Shown: piece by piece, positions 21,836-29,551 of the stretch
Layout of the letters: every line of letters starts with the position of its first letter
How positions within the stretch are numbered: the first letter of the stretch is position 1
Assembly (NCBI RefSeq): GCF_003344785.1
Contig: NZ_QPMK01000004.1
Coordinates: 202,859-266,858 of the forward strand
Reading direction: 5' to 3'
DNA from: Thalassococcus profundi
Lineage (GTDB): Bacteria; Pseudomonadota; Alphaproteobacteria; Rhodobacterales; Rhodobacteraceae
Length of the DNA: 64,000 bases
The notes under the pieces: model-generated
Database searches by the model: none
Told to the model about the DNA's origin: nothing
Seen by the model: the letters and a program-made list of their open reading frames with translations, nothing else
Program-made: the position numbers and the translations under genes

Positions 21836-23341
21836 TCAGGCGCCGAGATCGCGCAGCGCCCGGCGCAGGAGCTTGCCGTTGGGGTTCTTGGGCAGCGCGT
21901 CGAGCCTAGTAAAGCTGCGCGGCTGCTTGTAGCGGGCAAGACGCTCGGCGCACCAGGCGGCGAGCGCGTCGGCGTCCAGCGCATCGGGGCCGGTGTAGAA
22001 GGCGGCGATGATGCGGACGTCCGGCTTGACCTCGATATCCGTCACTCCGGCCTCGGTGATGCCAGGATGTGCGAGCAGCGCCGCCTCGACCTCGATGGGC
22101 GAGACACGGAAGCCGCCGGCGTTCATCATGTCGTCGTCGCGGCCCAGGTAGGTGACCGACCCCTTCGCGTCCATCGTCCCCTGGTCGCCGGTGAGGAACC
22201 AGTCGCCCTGGAACTTTGCTGCGGTCTCCTCTGGCGCGTTGAGGTAGCCCAGCATCAGGCCCGGATCGCTGCGGTGGACCGCGATTGTGCCCGGTTCGTC
22301 AAAGCTCACCGGACCTTCGGGACCGAGGATCGCCACCCGGCGTCCGCGCTGCGGACAGCCCAGGGTGCCGCGCAGGGGCGGGCGGTCGGGACCGGCGGAG
22401 ATGAAGGTGGAGCATTCGGACATGCCGTAAGCTTCGAAGACCGGCGTGCCGGTGGCGGCCTCCCACGCGTCGCGGATCGGCTGTGACAGCTTTTCGCCCG
22501 CGGCGAGGCCATGGCGCAGTTTCGGCATCCGGGGCAGTGGCGTTTTCAGCAGGTTGCGAAAGACGCCCGGGGCCGCGGCAAAGAGGCTGGCTTCGTGCCG
22601 CGCCATGAGCAGGCCGAGTTGATCGTGGCCCACCCCTGCCGCCGGGATCAGCGCCGTGGCGCCCATCGTCCAGGGATCCATCAGCCCGGTGCCGAGGGTG
22701 AAGGTCCAGTTGAAGGCGCCCGCGTGCATCAGCCGGTCCTCCGCGCGCAGGTCGTACCAGTCGCGCATCATCATCTGCCGCGCCCAGATCGCACGGTGCG
22801 CATGACCCACCGCGCGCGGCTGGCCCGAGGTGCCGGAGGTGTAGATCACGTAAGCCAGCCGGTCCGGATCGCCCATGGCGTAGTCCGCGGGCGGCAGGTC
22901 GCGCCAGCGCTTCATCGCGTCCTGCCCGTGTACGGGCAGGTCCGTGTCGGGGCAGGCGATGCCGTCGGCCAGGAGCACCGCTCGGGCGCCGAGCGTGGCG
23001 ACGATCGACGCGACCTCGGGCGCGGTCAGCTGCGCCGCCGTGGGCACCGGCACCAGACCGGCGGCGATGGCGCCCAGGTAGGCCAGCGGAAAGTCCACCG
23101 TGTTCCCCAGCCGCATCAGCACGATGTCACCAGGCACGAGACCGCTGCGCAGCAACCCGGTGGCGGTGCCGCGCACCGCGGCGTCGAGCCGGGCAAAGCT
23201 CCAGCGTTCGGCGCGCGATGGCCCGAGGACCGACAGGGCGATCTTGTCGGGCTGTGTCGCGGCGCGGCCCAGCACATGGGCGGCAAGGTTGAACGGGGCG
23301 GGGCAGGGCGCGAACGGGCCCTGGTCAAACACGGCTTGCAT
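21836..23341 (-). CDS. Acyl-CoA synthetase (AMP-forming)
   Basis: A 501-aa ANL-superfamily ligase that activates a carboxylic acid to an acyl-AMP and then its CoA thioester. The AMP-binding P-loop is IYTSGTSGQPR (166-176); further core motifs are YGMSE (near 320), TGD (near 390) and the C-terminal catalytic lysine in NPNGKLLR (near 489). The substrate (short-chain, benzoate-like or fatty acid) is not predictable. It is divergent from an XRE-cupin regulator with 89 bases between them, a common regulator-target arrangement. Confidence 0.87.
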   Translation of the reverse strand: MQAVFDQGPFAPCPAPFNLAAHVLGRAATQPDKIALSVLGPSRAERWSFARLDAAVRGTATGLLRSGLVPGDIVLMRLGNTVDFPLAYLGAIAAGLVPVPTAAQLTAPEVASIVATLGARAVLLADGIACPDTDLPVHGQDAMKRWRDLPPADYAMGDPDRLAYVIYTSGTSGQPRAVGHAHRAIWARQMMMRDWYDLRAEDRLMHAGAFNWTFTLGTGLMDPWTMGATALIPAAGVGHDQLGLLMARHEASLFAAAPGVFRNLLKTPLPRMPKLRHGLAAGEKLSQPIRDAWEAATGTPVFEAYGMSECSTFISAGPDRPPLRGTLGCPQRGRRVAILGPEGPVSFDEPGTIAVHRSDPGLMLGYLNAPEETAAKFQGDWFLTGDQGTMDAKGSVTYLGRDDDMMNAGGFRVSPIEVEAALLAHPGITEAGVTDIEVKPDVRIIAAFYTGPDALDADALAAWCAERLARYKQPRSFTRLDALPKNPNGKLLRRALRDLGA

Positions 23342-23430
23342 AAGCTTCGGGCGTAGCGCCGCGCAGGTGCGGTTGCAAGCGTCCTGGCGCGGGCCTATAG
23401 CAATGCGGCAGTTGATGACCGGTGCCCCGC

Positions 23431-24054
23431 ATGTCCCAGACCGACCCCAAGTACCTGATCCGCCTCGCGCGGTCCGGCGGCGCCTCGGAAGAGGCCGAGC
23501 CGCTCGACCTTGGGAGCCGCGTGCGCGAATTGCGCAAGGCGCAGGGCTGGACGCTGGAGCAGGCGGCGCGGCAGGCGGGGCTGGCGCGCTCGACCCTGTC
23601 GAAGATCGAGAACGGGCAGATGTCGCCCACCTACGAGGCGCTGAAAAAGCTGGCGGTGGGGCTCGAGATCTCGGTGCCGCAGTTGTTCACTCCGCCGCGC
23701 GACACACAGGTGAACGGACGGCTGGCAGTGACCAAGGCGGGGCAGGGCAACCGGCAGGCCACGGCAACCTACGAACATGACATGCTTGCCGACACGCTGA
23801 GCAAGAAGCGGATGCTGCCCTATTCGGCGCGGGTGCGGGCGCGGGACGTGACCGAGTTCGACGGCTGGGTGCGCCACGACGGCGAGGAATTCCTCTACGT
23901 GCTGACCGGGGTGATCCGGCTTTACACCGAATTCTACGAACCCATCGAGATGCGCCGCGGCGACAGCGCCTATTACGACGCCACGATGGGTCACAATGTG
24001 ATCTCGATCAGCGACGACGACGCCACGATCCTCTGGGTGACATCACTGGTGTAA
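23431..24054 (+). CDS. XRE-family regulator with C-terminal cupin domain
   Basis: A 207-aa two-domain regulator: an HTH_3 domain at about residues 25-80 (LRKAQGWTLEQAARQAGLAR, then LSKIENGQMSPTYEAL) and a cupin sensor at about 110-205 (HDGEEFLYVLTGVIRLY, MRRGDSAYYDATMGHN). Proteins of this plan bind small metabolites in the cupin and repress nearby catabolic genes. ATG 23431 is preferred over GTG 23422. The likely target is the divergent acyl-CoA synthetase. Confidence 0.87.
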   Translation: MSQTDPKYLIRLARSGGASEEAEPLDLGSRVRELRKAQGWTLEQAARQAGLARSTLSKIENGQMSPTYEALKKLAVGLEISVPQLFTPPRDTQVNGRLAVTKAGQGNRQATATYEHDMLADTLSKKRMLPYSARVRARDVTEFDGWVRHDGEEFLYVLTGVIRLYTEFYEPIEMRRGDSAYYDATMGHNVISISDDDATILWVTSLV

Positions 24055-24122
24055 CCGGCGCGCCTGTACGGCAGGCGGCGGTCGGCGCCGCTCGGGCGCC
24101 GGGTCCGGACCTTCGTTTCGGT

Positions 24123-24971
24123 TCAGCAGCTGGCCAGGGGACCGGCGCGATTCGCCGGCATCACCTGACCCAGCAGCATTTCGCACAGGCGCTTAGCGGC
24201 GCTCAGCTCCTCGTGGGTGCGGGCATCCCGCATCTGTTCGACGCAATACTGTTCGAGTGCGGCCTTGGTGCAGACGGGCTCTTTTGCTGTTTCGAACGGC
24301 ACAACGGACGGGCGTGCGGGCACCGGCGCATCGGCCAAGGCCTCTGCGATTTGCGCATCGACGAACAGATCGCCCTCGATCCCGGCAAAGCGGCGAATGC
24401 GGTCGATGCGTTCGTCGGAGCAGTCGAGCAGCGCCGCCATGGCCGACACCTTGCCCATCGGGGTGACCTTTCCGACGTAATCGTAGGGCGCGCAATCGGA
24501 CCGTTTCAGCACGCGGTTCATCACCGGGTCGATCACCGTAACGATATCGGTGATCCCCGAATTCTTGGCGAATTCCAGCGATGCGGCCATCAGTTCGCAG
24601 GTCGCATAGCTCACCGAGTTGCGCGACTGTCCGCGTTCGAGGATGTCCGTATCGACGCAGAACCGCGTGGATTCCCAGAGCGTGCCGCTGCGCAGCGGCG
24701 GTTCGCCATCGAGGATGTCGGAAAACACGTCCGCCAGCATGTGCGGCCCCGTGGTCTGCAGCGCGCGCACGCAGGACACCACCCGGCCGTCGTCGTTGAT
24801 CCCGATCACGTAGGCGGGGTCGAGCGCGTCGAAATGGTCGATCTCCTTGCCATCGGTGATCTCGACCTCCCAACCGAGGCGGTCGCCGAAGACGCGGGCG
24901 CGCAGGGCGAACATTTCATCCAGGATTCGTGTGTATCGGTGCCGGTTCAGACCGTCGACGACAAGGATCAT
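24123..24971 (-). CDS. LuxI-type acyl-homoserine-lactone synthase with C-terminal extension
   Basis: Makes AHL autoinducer from S-adenosylmethionine and an acyl carrier. All invariant residues of the family are at their canonical positions: Arg24, Phe28, Trp34, Asp45, Asp48, Arg69 (SCVRALQTTGPHML), Glu100 and Arg103 (WESTRF). LuxI proteins are usually about 190-220 aa; this one is 282 aa, with an extra roughly 70-residue tail after residue 210 containing several cysteines and predicted helical, charged sequence. It lies 98 bases downstream of luxR on the same strand. I could not identify a lux box in the gap. Confidence 0.92.
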   Translation of the reverse strand: MILVVDGLNRHRYTRILDEMFALRARVFGDRLGWEVEITDGKEIDHFDALDPAYVIGINDDGRVVSCVRALQTTGPHMLADVFSDILDGEPPLRSGTLWESTRFCVDTDILERGQSRNSVSYATCELMAASLEFAKNSGITDIVTVIDPVMNRVLKRSDCAPYDYVGKVTPMGKVSAMAALLDCSDERIDRIRRFAGIEGDLFVDAQIAEALADAPVPARPSVVPFETAKEPVCTKAALEQYCVEQMRDARTHEELSAAKRLCEMLLGQVMPANRAGPLASC

Positions 24972-25069
24972 GAGACTTCTCCGCTAATGAGTGATTAACG
25001 GCATCATCATATGGCCTTGAATCTGGCGCTATTGTGGAAATCCCGTAGGCCGCCCGTGAGGAGCGGGTG

Positions 25070-25771
25070 CTAATACGGATAGATGAGGCCCAGCCCGATA
25101 GCCCGGCCGACCGCCTGCGCTGTGGTCAGAGCGCCCAGTTTGCTGCGGCTCGAGCGCAGATGGACCTCGACCGTGCGGTTTGAAATCGAAAGGATATCCG
25201 CCACGTCCTGCTGCGACTTGCCCGCCGCAACCCATTGCAGGATCTCGACTTCGCGCGCCGACAGGGTCGGATGCGTCAACTGGCGCGTCAGCGCCTGCGA
25301 CCGGACCACGTTGTCGTGCAGGTGCACCGCCGCGCTTTGCAGCTTGCTGAGGATATTGGCCTTGAGCAGGCTCCACTCGCGGTCCGAGCAGTTGCGGGTC
25401 ACGCTGAACAGGCCGACGTCGCCGTAGGGTCCGCGCACCGGCACGGTCAAGCCCTGTTCGCTGATGCCGAAATCATGCGCCGCCCGAAAGATGGTCTGGA
25501 ACGACGCCTCGCCGCGCAGGCGCTGCCAGTCGACCGGGGCGATGCTGCGGCTGGCCACCAGCAGGGCGGGGTCCTTGTGCTGGAACCCCTGGCGGATGTA
25601 GCGCGTCTGCCATTCGTCGGGATAGTTGACGAAGCCGTGTACGGTCTGGGCGATCGGATTGACCCCGGCATAGGCGGCGTAATCCAGCTCGTAGGTCTCG
25701 CAAACCGTATCGAGATAGTTCCGAAGATTGCTTTCCTGTGACGGAAGCTTGCTGAGGTCGATCACAGACAA
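25070..25771 (-). CDS. LuxR-type AHL-responsive transcriptional regulator
   Basis: A 233-aa regulator with an autoinducer-binding domain (about residues 17-150) and a GerE/LuxR HTH (about 168-228: LSAREVEILQWVAAGKSQQD). The AHL pocket residues are all present: Trp54, Tyr58, Asp67, Pro68, Trp82 and Gly107. It is the first gene before luxI on the same strand, so the two form a complete sensing unit. An XRE gene starts 433 bases upstream and ends 67 bases before the luxR start. Confidence 0.92.
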   Translation of the reverse strand: MSVIDLSKLPSQESNLRNYLDTVCETYELDYAAYAGVNPIAQTVHGFVNYPDEWQTRYIRQGFQHKDPALLVASRSIAPVDWQRLRGEASFQTIFRAAHDFGISEQGLTVPVRGPYGDVGLFSVTRNCSDREWSLLKANILSKLQSAAVHLHDNVVRSQALTRQLTHPTLSAREVEILQWVAAGKSQQDVADILSISNRTVEVHLRSSRSKLGALTTAQAVGRAIGLGLIYPY

Positions 25772-25838
25772 GGGCGGCAGCCTTAATGTTCCGATTGCGC
25801 GGGTGAGCCTGTCGCGCGGTGCGCCGTTGACGCCATTC

Positions 25839-26204
25839 TTAGAAGTTTTCTTTGCGATCGGGGGTCAAGGCAAGCAAAAAGGCGAATATGGCGGCGCGAT
25901 GTGCCTTCGACAGCACGTCGTAATGTCCGACAACCGACTCAACCCCCGCCCAGTCGGGGATATCCCGGGCGCAGCCGGCGGCGTCCGGGGCATCCGCCTT
26001 GTCGAAGAATTCCGTCACGTCGACATCGAGAAGGTCGGCAATTTCGAAGATTTGCTGCGCCGTGGCGCGGTCCGTGCCGTTTTCGAAGGCGGCTATTTTA
26101 CGTTGTGTGATCTTCAATCCGGCGGCCAATTCCGCCTGGGACATGCCGATCTGGCGACGTCGTTCCGAAATGCTCCGACCCAGCAACTCGTCAATAACGC
26201 TCAT
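25839..26204 (-). CDS. XRE-family HTH regulator
   Basis: A 121-aa protein with an HTH_3 domain at about residues 13-68 (RRRQIGMSQAELAAGLKITQ, KIAAFENGTDRATAQQIFEI) followed by a short helical C-terminus. Its upstream region is unusually AT-rich and carries two ATTCAAT-type boxes 21 bp apart (26236-26269), fitting autoregulation. It lies in the same orientation just upstream of luxR, so it may be co-transcribed with or control luxR-luxI. Ligand or partner is not visible. Confidence 0.87.
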   Translation of the reverse strand: MSVIDELLGRSISERRRQIGMSQAELAAGLKITQRKIAAFENGTDRATAQQIFEIADLLDVDVTEFFDKADAPDAAGCARDIPDWAGVESVVGHYDVLSKAHRAAIFAFLLALTPDRKENF

Positions 26205-26235
26205 GGATACAGTCTCTCATTTCCCAGATTTCACC

Positions 26236-26269
26236 ATTCAATTGAATGAGATAAAAATTCAATCAAAAT
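26236..26269. promoter_or_regulatory. Twin AT-rich operator upstream of XRE gene
   Basis: ATTCAATTGAAT (26236-26247) is a perfect 12-bp palindrome; a related box ATTCAATCAAAAT (26257-26269) follows with a start-to-start distance of 21 bp, two helical turns. Both sit 32-65 bases upstream of the XRE start, within an AT-rich island unlike the rest of the window. This likely contains the XRE promoter and its operator. Confidence 0.6.
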
Positions 26270-26386
26270 TAGCCCGGCCTGCCATTATTCCGTGCAAGCT
26301 GACGTTACGGCAGTTTGCGGTGGCGGCGCATCGGCGGTGCTGGTCCGGGGCGCGCCGCCCCGGTGCCGCGGCGCCGATCTGCCTAG

Positions 26387-27079
26387 TTACTGGTGATCGT
26401 GTTCTACCGCTTTCAGCGCCCGAAACAGCGATTCCCAGCTGTCGCCCTGCGCCATCACGGCCCGTGCGTACCAGTCGGCATGCACCGCCACCACCCGCAG
26501 CGGAAAGCTGGGGCTGTCCAGCACCTGGCAGATGGCAAATCGGTGGTTGCCCGAGCCGGCCTTCGTCAGCCGCCCGTTGGCGTCGATGACGGCGACCGAG
26601 TCGAAATCGGCGCGGGTCGTATCAAAGCCGTCCCGGCGCAGGCTGTCGATCATCGGAATCACGTAGGTGTCGAAGAAGCCGTGGATGTCCTCGCGGCTGC
26701 GCATGATGATGTCCTTGTGACGGGCGGCGCCGGTCGCGGCCAGTTCTTCGGCCAGATCACGGAACCACGCCGTGTCTTCCACCGATCCGGGGCGGCGGAT
26801 GAAGTCCGCGACCCTGAGGTAACGTGGGGTTTCGGTCATCGGATGCGGAGTGCCGAAATACCGGGGGGGAATCACAAAGGGCTCGCGGCGCTTGATCGCG
26901 GGGCGGACGAGGTTGGTCAGCGCCCGCGGCAGGACCCGGTGCAGTTTGCGCAGACGCGCCTTGGACACCGGCCACTTGGTGCCGGTGTGCATGGCCACGC
27001 GGGCCGGACGGATCGTCAGAACGGCGGACTCGCCGCTCTGCCGTACAAAGTCCGTCTGGGTCAGTGTGGATGGACGCAC
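26387..27079 (-). CDS. ParB/Srx-like domain protein, unknown
   Basis: A 230-aa protein. The C-terminal half has a ParB/sulfiredoxin-like pattern: DSVAVIDANGRLTKAGSG followed by NHRFAICQVL, where GSGNHR resembles the GxxR-type phosphate-binding loop of ParB nuclease-like domains. The N-terminal half is basic (SKARLRKLHRVL) with a PPRYFG motif. The GTG start at 27079 has GAGG about 10 bases upstream. It lies upstream of the XRE-luxR-luxI cluster on the same strand with a hairpin (CCGGGGC-N5-GCCCCGG, 26345-26363) in between. No role is assigned. Confidence 0.65.
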   Translation of the reverse strand: MRPSTLTQTDFVRQSGESAVLTIRPARVAMHTGTKWPVSKARLRKLHRVLPRALTNLVRPAIKRREPFVIPPRYFGTPHPMTETPRYLRVADFIRRPGSVEDTAWFRDLAEELAATGAARHKDIIMRSREDIHGFFDTYVIPMIDSLRRDGFDTTRADFDSVAVIDANGRLTKAGSGNHRFAICQVLDSPSFPLRVVAVHADWYARAVMAQGDSWESLFRALKAVEHDHQ

Positions 27080-27190
27080 CGCAAAATACCTCGGTCATTA
27101 CCAGAACGTCTGTCCGCGGTCCGACGGCCCGCCCGCAGCGTCAGTGCGCCAGTCTAGGCATCGCTTGCGCGGGCGTCCATCCCGACCCTG

Positions 27191-27304
27191 TCAGAACCAG
27201 CTTTGCACGGTGCGTGCGCCGCCCGAGATATCCTGTCCCACGCCGTCGATGGTCGCACAGCCTGCAAGTGCTGCCATCATCGTCAAAATCATCAGCGTCT
27301 TCAT
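27191..27304 (-). CDS. Entericidin-like small lipoprotein
   Basis: A 37-aa peptide with a lipoprotein signal and lipobox LAGC (Cys16), followed by ATIDGVGQDISGGARTVQSWF. The GxGxDI-G pattern is typical of the entericidin A/B family (small membrane lipoproteins linked to stress-induced lysis in enteric bacteria). It starts 5 bases after the upstream solute-binding gene on the same strand, so it is probably co-transcribed with it. The short length is normal for this family. Confidence 0.8.
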   Translation of the reverse strand: MKTLMILTMMAALAGCATIDGVGQDISGGARTVQSWF

Positions 27305-27309
27305 GCGCC

Positions 27310-29127
27310 TTACTCCTCTTGCCACCACCAGACATCCGGCTGGAACCCGACCCAATCGCCGTAGATCGGAAGCCTGTCCGGATATGTCAGCTCTTTCACA
27401 TGGGCGATACGGCTGACGTTGTATTGATAGATCGGGATGACGTAGCGTCCCGTGGTCAGAATGCGGTCGAGCGCGCGCGCGGCGGCGACGAAATCCTCGC
27501 GGCTGGCGGCGTTCAGCAACCGGTCGATCATCGCCTCGGCGGCGGGGCTGTCCATGCCCATGAGGTTGCGCGAGCCGGGCTGATCCACCCCGTCGGAGCC
27601 CCAGTAGAGCCGCTGTTCGTTGCCGGGACTCAGCGACAGGCCGTAACGGTAGAAGATCATGTCGAACTGATAATCCACCAGCCGTTCGTTGTACTGCGCC
27701 GCATCCACGGTGCTGATCCGGGGGCTGACGCCCAGCCGGGTCAGGCCCTGCACGAAGAGATCGGCGATGGTGCCTTCCTCGACCTGCGCCTGGGTCAGCA
27801 GGATCTCGAAGACGAAGGGCTGCCCGTCGGCGTTCTTCATCACCCCGTCCTGCACCGTCCAGCCGGCCTCGGCCATGAGCGCCGTGGCGCGGCGCAGGTT
27901 CTTGCGGTTGCGCAGGGACCCGTCGCCTTCGGGCAGGACATAGCCGTCCAGCGCTCCGGGCAGCAGGTCGTCGGCGAAGGGCATCAGGAATTCGCGGACC
28001 TTGCCGGTTGCGGGACCGTCTTCCATCCCGAGAACCGAGTTTGAGAAATACGAGGTGATGCGAGGGCTCTTGGAGGCGGTCATCGTCTCGTTGATGAATT
28101 CGAAGTTGAACGCCAGCAGCATGGCTTCGCGCACACGCCAGTCCTGGAACGCGGCGCGGCGGGTGTTCATCAGGAAGCCGGTCATGCCCGAGGGCCGTTC
28201 GTGCGGGATCACCGATTTCACCACGTCGCCGGACTGAACCGCGGGAAAGTCGTACTGCGTTTCCCACTTCTCGACGTTGTTCTCGCGAATGGAATTCAGC
28301 GCACCGGCTTTGAACGCCTCGAACTGCACCGTGCCGTCGCCGTAGAATTCCATGCGGATCTCGTCGAGATTGGCCTGACCGCGCATGAAGGGCAGGTCGC
28401 GGCCCCAGTAGTCGGGGTTGCGCTTCATCGAGACGTAGCGCCCGGCCTCGAAATCCTCGATCACGTAGGGCGCGGTAGTGATCGGCACCACGTTAAGGCC
28501 CGACTCGGCAAAGTTGCGGCCCTCCCACTGCGCCTTTTTCAGGATCGGCCGCATGCCGATCAGCAGGGCAAGCTCGCGGTCTTCGATATTGAAGTCGAAG
28601 CGGACCGAGCGCGGGCCGGTCTGCTCCATGCTCGCGACCTTGTCCCAGACGCCGCGGTAGCGCGGGTGGCCTTCGGTGCCCAGCGTCTCGTAGGACCACA
28701 TGACGTCCTCGATGGTGACGGGCGTGCCGTCGGAGAACGCGACCTCTTCGCGCAGGGTGAATTCGGCCCAGTCGCGGTCCGGTCCGACCTCAATCGATTC
28801 GGCCAGAAGCCCGTAAAGGGTGAAAGGTTCGTCCCAGCTGCGCCCCATCAGCGACTCGTATCCCAAAAGCCGCAGTTGCCACGGGGCGGAGCCCTTGAGG
28901 ATATGCGGGTTGAGGCTGTCGAAACTGCCGGTCTCGCCGGTGACGATGCGCCCGCCCTTGGGCGCATCGGGGTTGGCATAGGGCAGCGACACAAAATCCT
29001 GTGGCAGCGCCGGTTCGCCGTACATAGCTATGCCATGCTGCGGCTCTGCCGAGGCGGTGCCCGCGCTGACAAGCACCGCGCACAAAAGCCGCGCAGCCCC
29101 TCTGCGCGAGAAAAACTCTATGGCCAT
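27310..29127 (-). CDS. ABC transporter substrate-binding protein, family 5 (YejA-like)
   Basis: A 605-aa periplasmic binding protein for oligopeptides or similar compounds. A signal peptide ends near residue 27 (TASA/EPQ). The family SBP_bac_5 signature regions are visible: YANPDAPKGGRI, SFDSLNPHILKG and FTLREEVAFSDGTPVTIEDV. The AMYGEPALP and GMTGFLMNTRR segments are as in YejA, part of the YejABEF importer. No permease or ATPase genes are next to it; the only downstream gene is the entericidin-like peptide. Confidence 0.88.
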   Translation of the reverse strand: MAIEFFSRRGAARLLCAVLVSAGTASAEPQHGIAMYGEPALPQDFVSLPYANPDAPKGGRIVTGETGSFDSLNPHILKGSAPWQLRLLGYESLMGRSWDEPFTLYGLLAESIEVGPDRDWAEFTLREEVAFSDGTPVTIEDVMWSYETLGTEGHPRYRGVWDKVASMEQTGPRSVRFDFNIEDRELALLIGMRPILKKAQWEGRNFAESGLNVVPITTAPYVIEDFEAGRYVSMKRNPDYWGRDLPFMRGQANLDEIRMEFYGDGTVQFEAFKAGALNSIRENNVEKWETQYDFPAVQSGDVVKSVIPHERPSGMTGFLMNTRRAAFQDWRVREAMLLAFNFEFINETMTASKSPRITSYFSNSVLGMEDGPATGKVREFLMPFADDLLPGALDGYVLPEGDGSLRNRKNLRRATALMAEAGWTVQDGVMKNADGQPFVFEILLTQAQVEEGTIADLFVQGLTRLGVSPRISTVDAAQYNERLVDYQFDMIFYRYGLSLSPGNEQRLYWGSDGVDQPGSRNLMGMDSPAAEAMIDRLLNAASREDFVAAARALDRILTTGRYVIPIYQYNVSRIAHVKELTYPDRLPIYGDWVGFQPDVWWWQEE

Positions 29128-29206
29128 ACCGGCAACAATCCTGCTCTGCTCTTGTTTTATTGGTGCCCAAAATAGCGAGGGTTTCCCGCCTTATCAAACT
29201 TTTAGC

Positions 29207-29235
29207 TTGGCCCCGAGCGGAGAAAGGCTTATACA
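29207..29235 (+). promoter_or_regulatory. Promoter candidate for an sRNA
   Basis: TTGGCC (29207-29212) and TATACA (29230-29235), each 4 of 6 matching the sigma-70 consensus, are separated by exactly 17 bp. They face rightward, away from the divergent solute-binding gene, with no coding gene on this strand until 29552. Confidence 0.45.
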
Positions 29236-29241
29236 GGGGTC

Positions 29242-29318
29242 ACTGCTCGATAGGTTTCTTGCCTGTATGAAACCTGCCTCAATAACTTAACGCCCGCTTC
29301 GTGCGGGCGTTTTTTTTG
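29242..29318 (+). ncRNA. Candidate small RNA of about 77 nt
   Basis: From the predicted start near 29242 to the end of a T run, this segment folds into two hairpins: AGGTTTC/GAAACCT (29252-29258 with 29268-29274) and a strong terminator ACGCCCGC-TTCGT-GCGGGCGT (29290-29310) followed by at least eight T residues. It has its own promoter-like boxes and no upstream gene on the strand, so the terminator is orphan unless an sRNA ends there. A 7-codon frame (MKPASIT, 29267-29290) lies inside, with no convincing ribosome-binding site. I do not recognise an established sRNA family. Confidence 0.5.
29290..29318 (+). terminator. Strong Rho-independent terminator with no upstream plus-strand gene
   Basis: Perfect 8-bp stem with TTCGT loop and a run of eight or more T. 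The nearest upstream gene is on the opposite strand, so it terminates a non-coding transcript as judged from this sequence. Confidence 0.85.
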
Positions 29319-29551
29319 GCCGAATGCCCAAGGCCGAAGCTGCGTTGACCCAAGCATAGCAGGGGTGATGGCTCACCCGCCCGTCAACCGCCGCCGGTGA
29401 CGCACCCCCTGCCGAAGGCTCCGCGCCTTTGCGAATCGACGCGCGGACCCTGCGCGGAAATTCCCGGCGGAACCGGGCATGTCCTCTTTCCATTGTGCAG
29501 TTGCAGCATGTAGCCTGCCGCCAAACGCAACGCATCGAAAGGAGATGTGCC

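Noticed and set aside
24972-25069. lux box upstream of luxI
   Set aside because: I could not find a convincing 18-20-bp inverted repeat; short dyads such as CCCG/CGGG fit a hairpin after luxR better.
26393-27157. Plus-strand frame over the ParB-like gene
   Set aside because: It has no domain and no ribosome-binding site, while the minus-strand product shows a GSGNHR-type motif and a plausible start.
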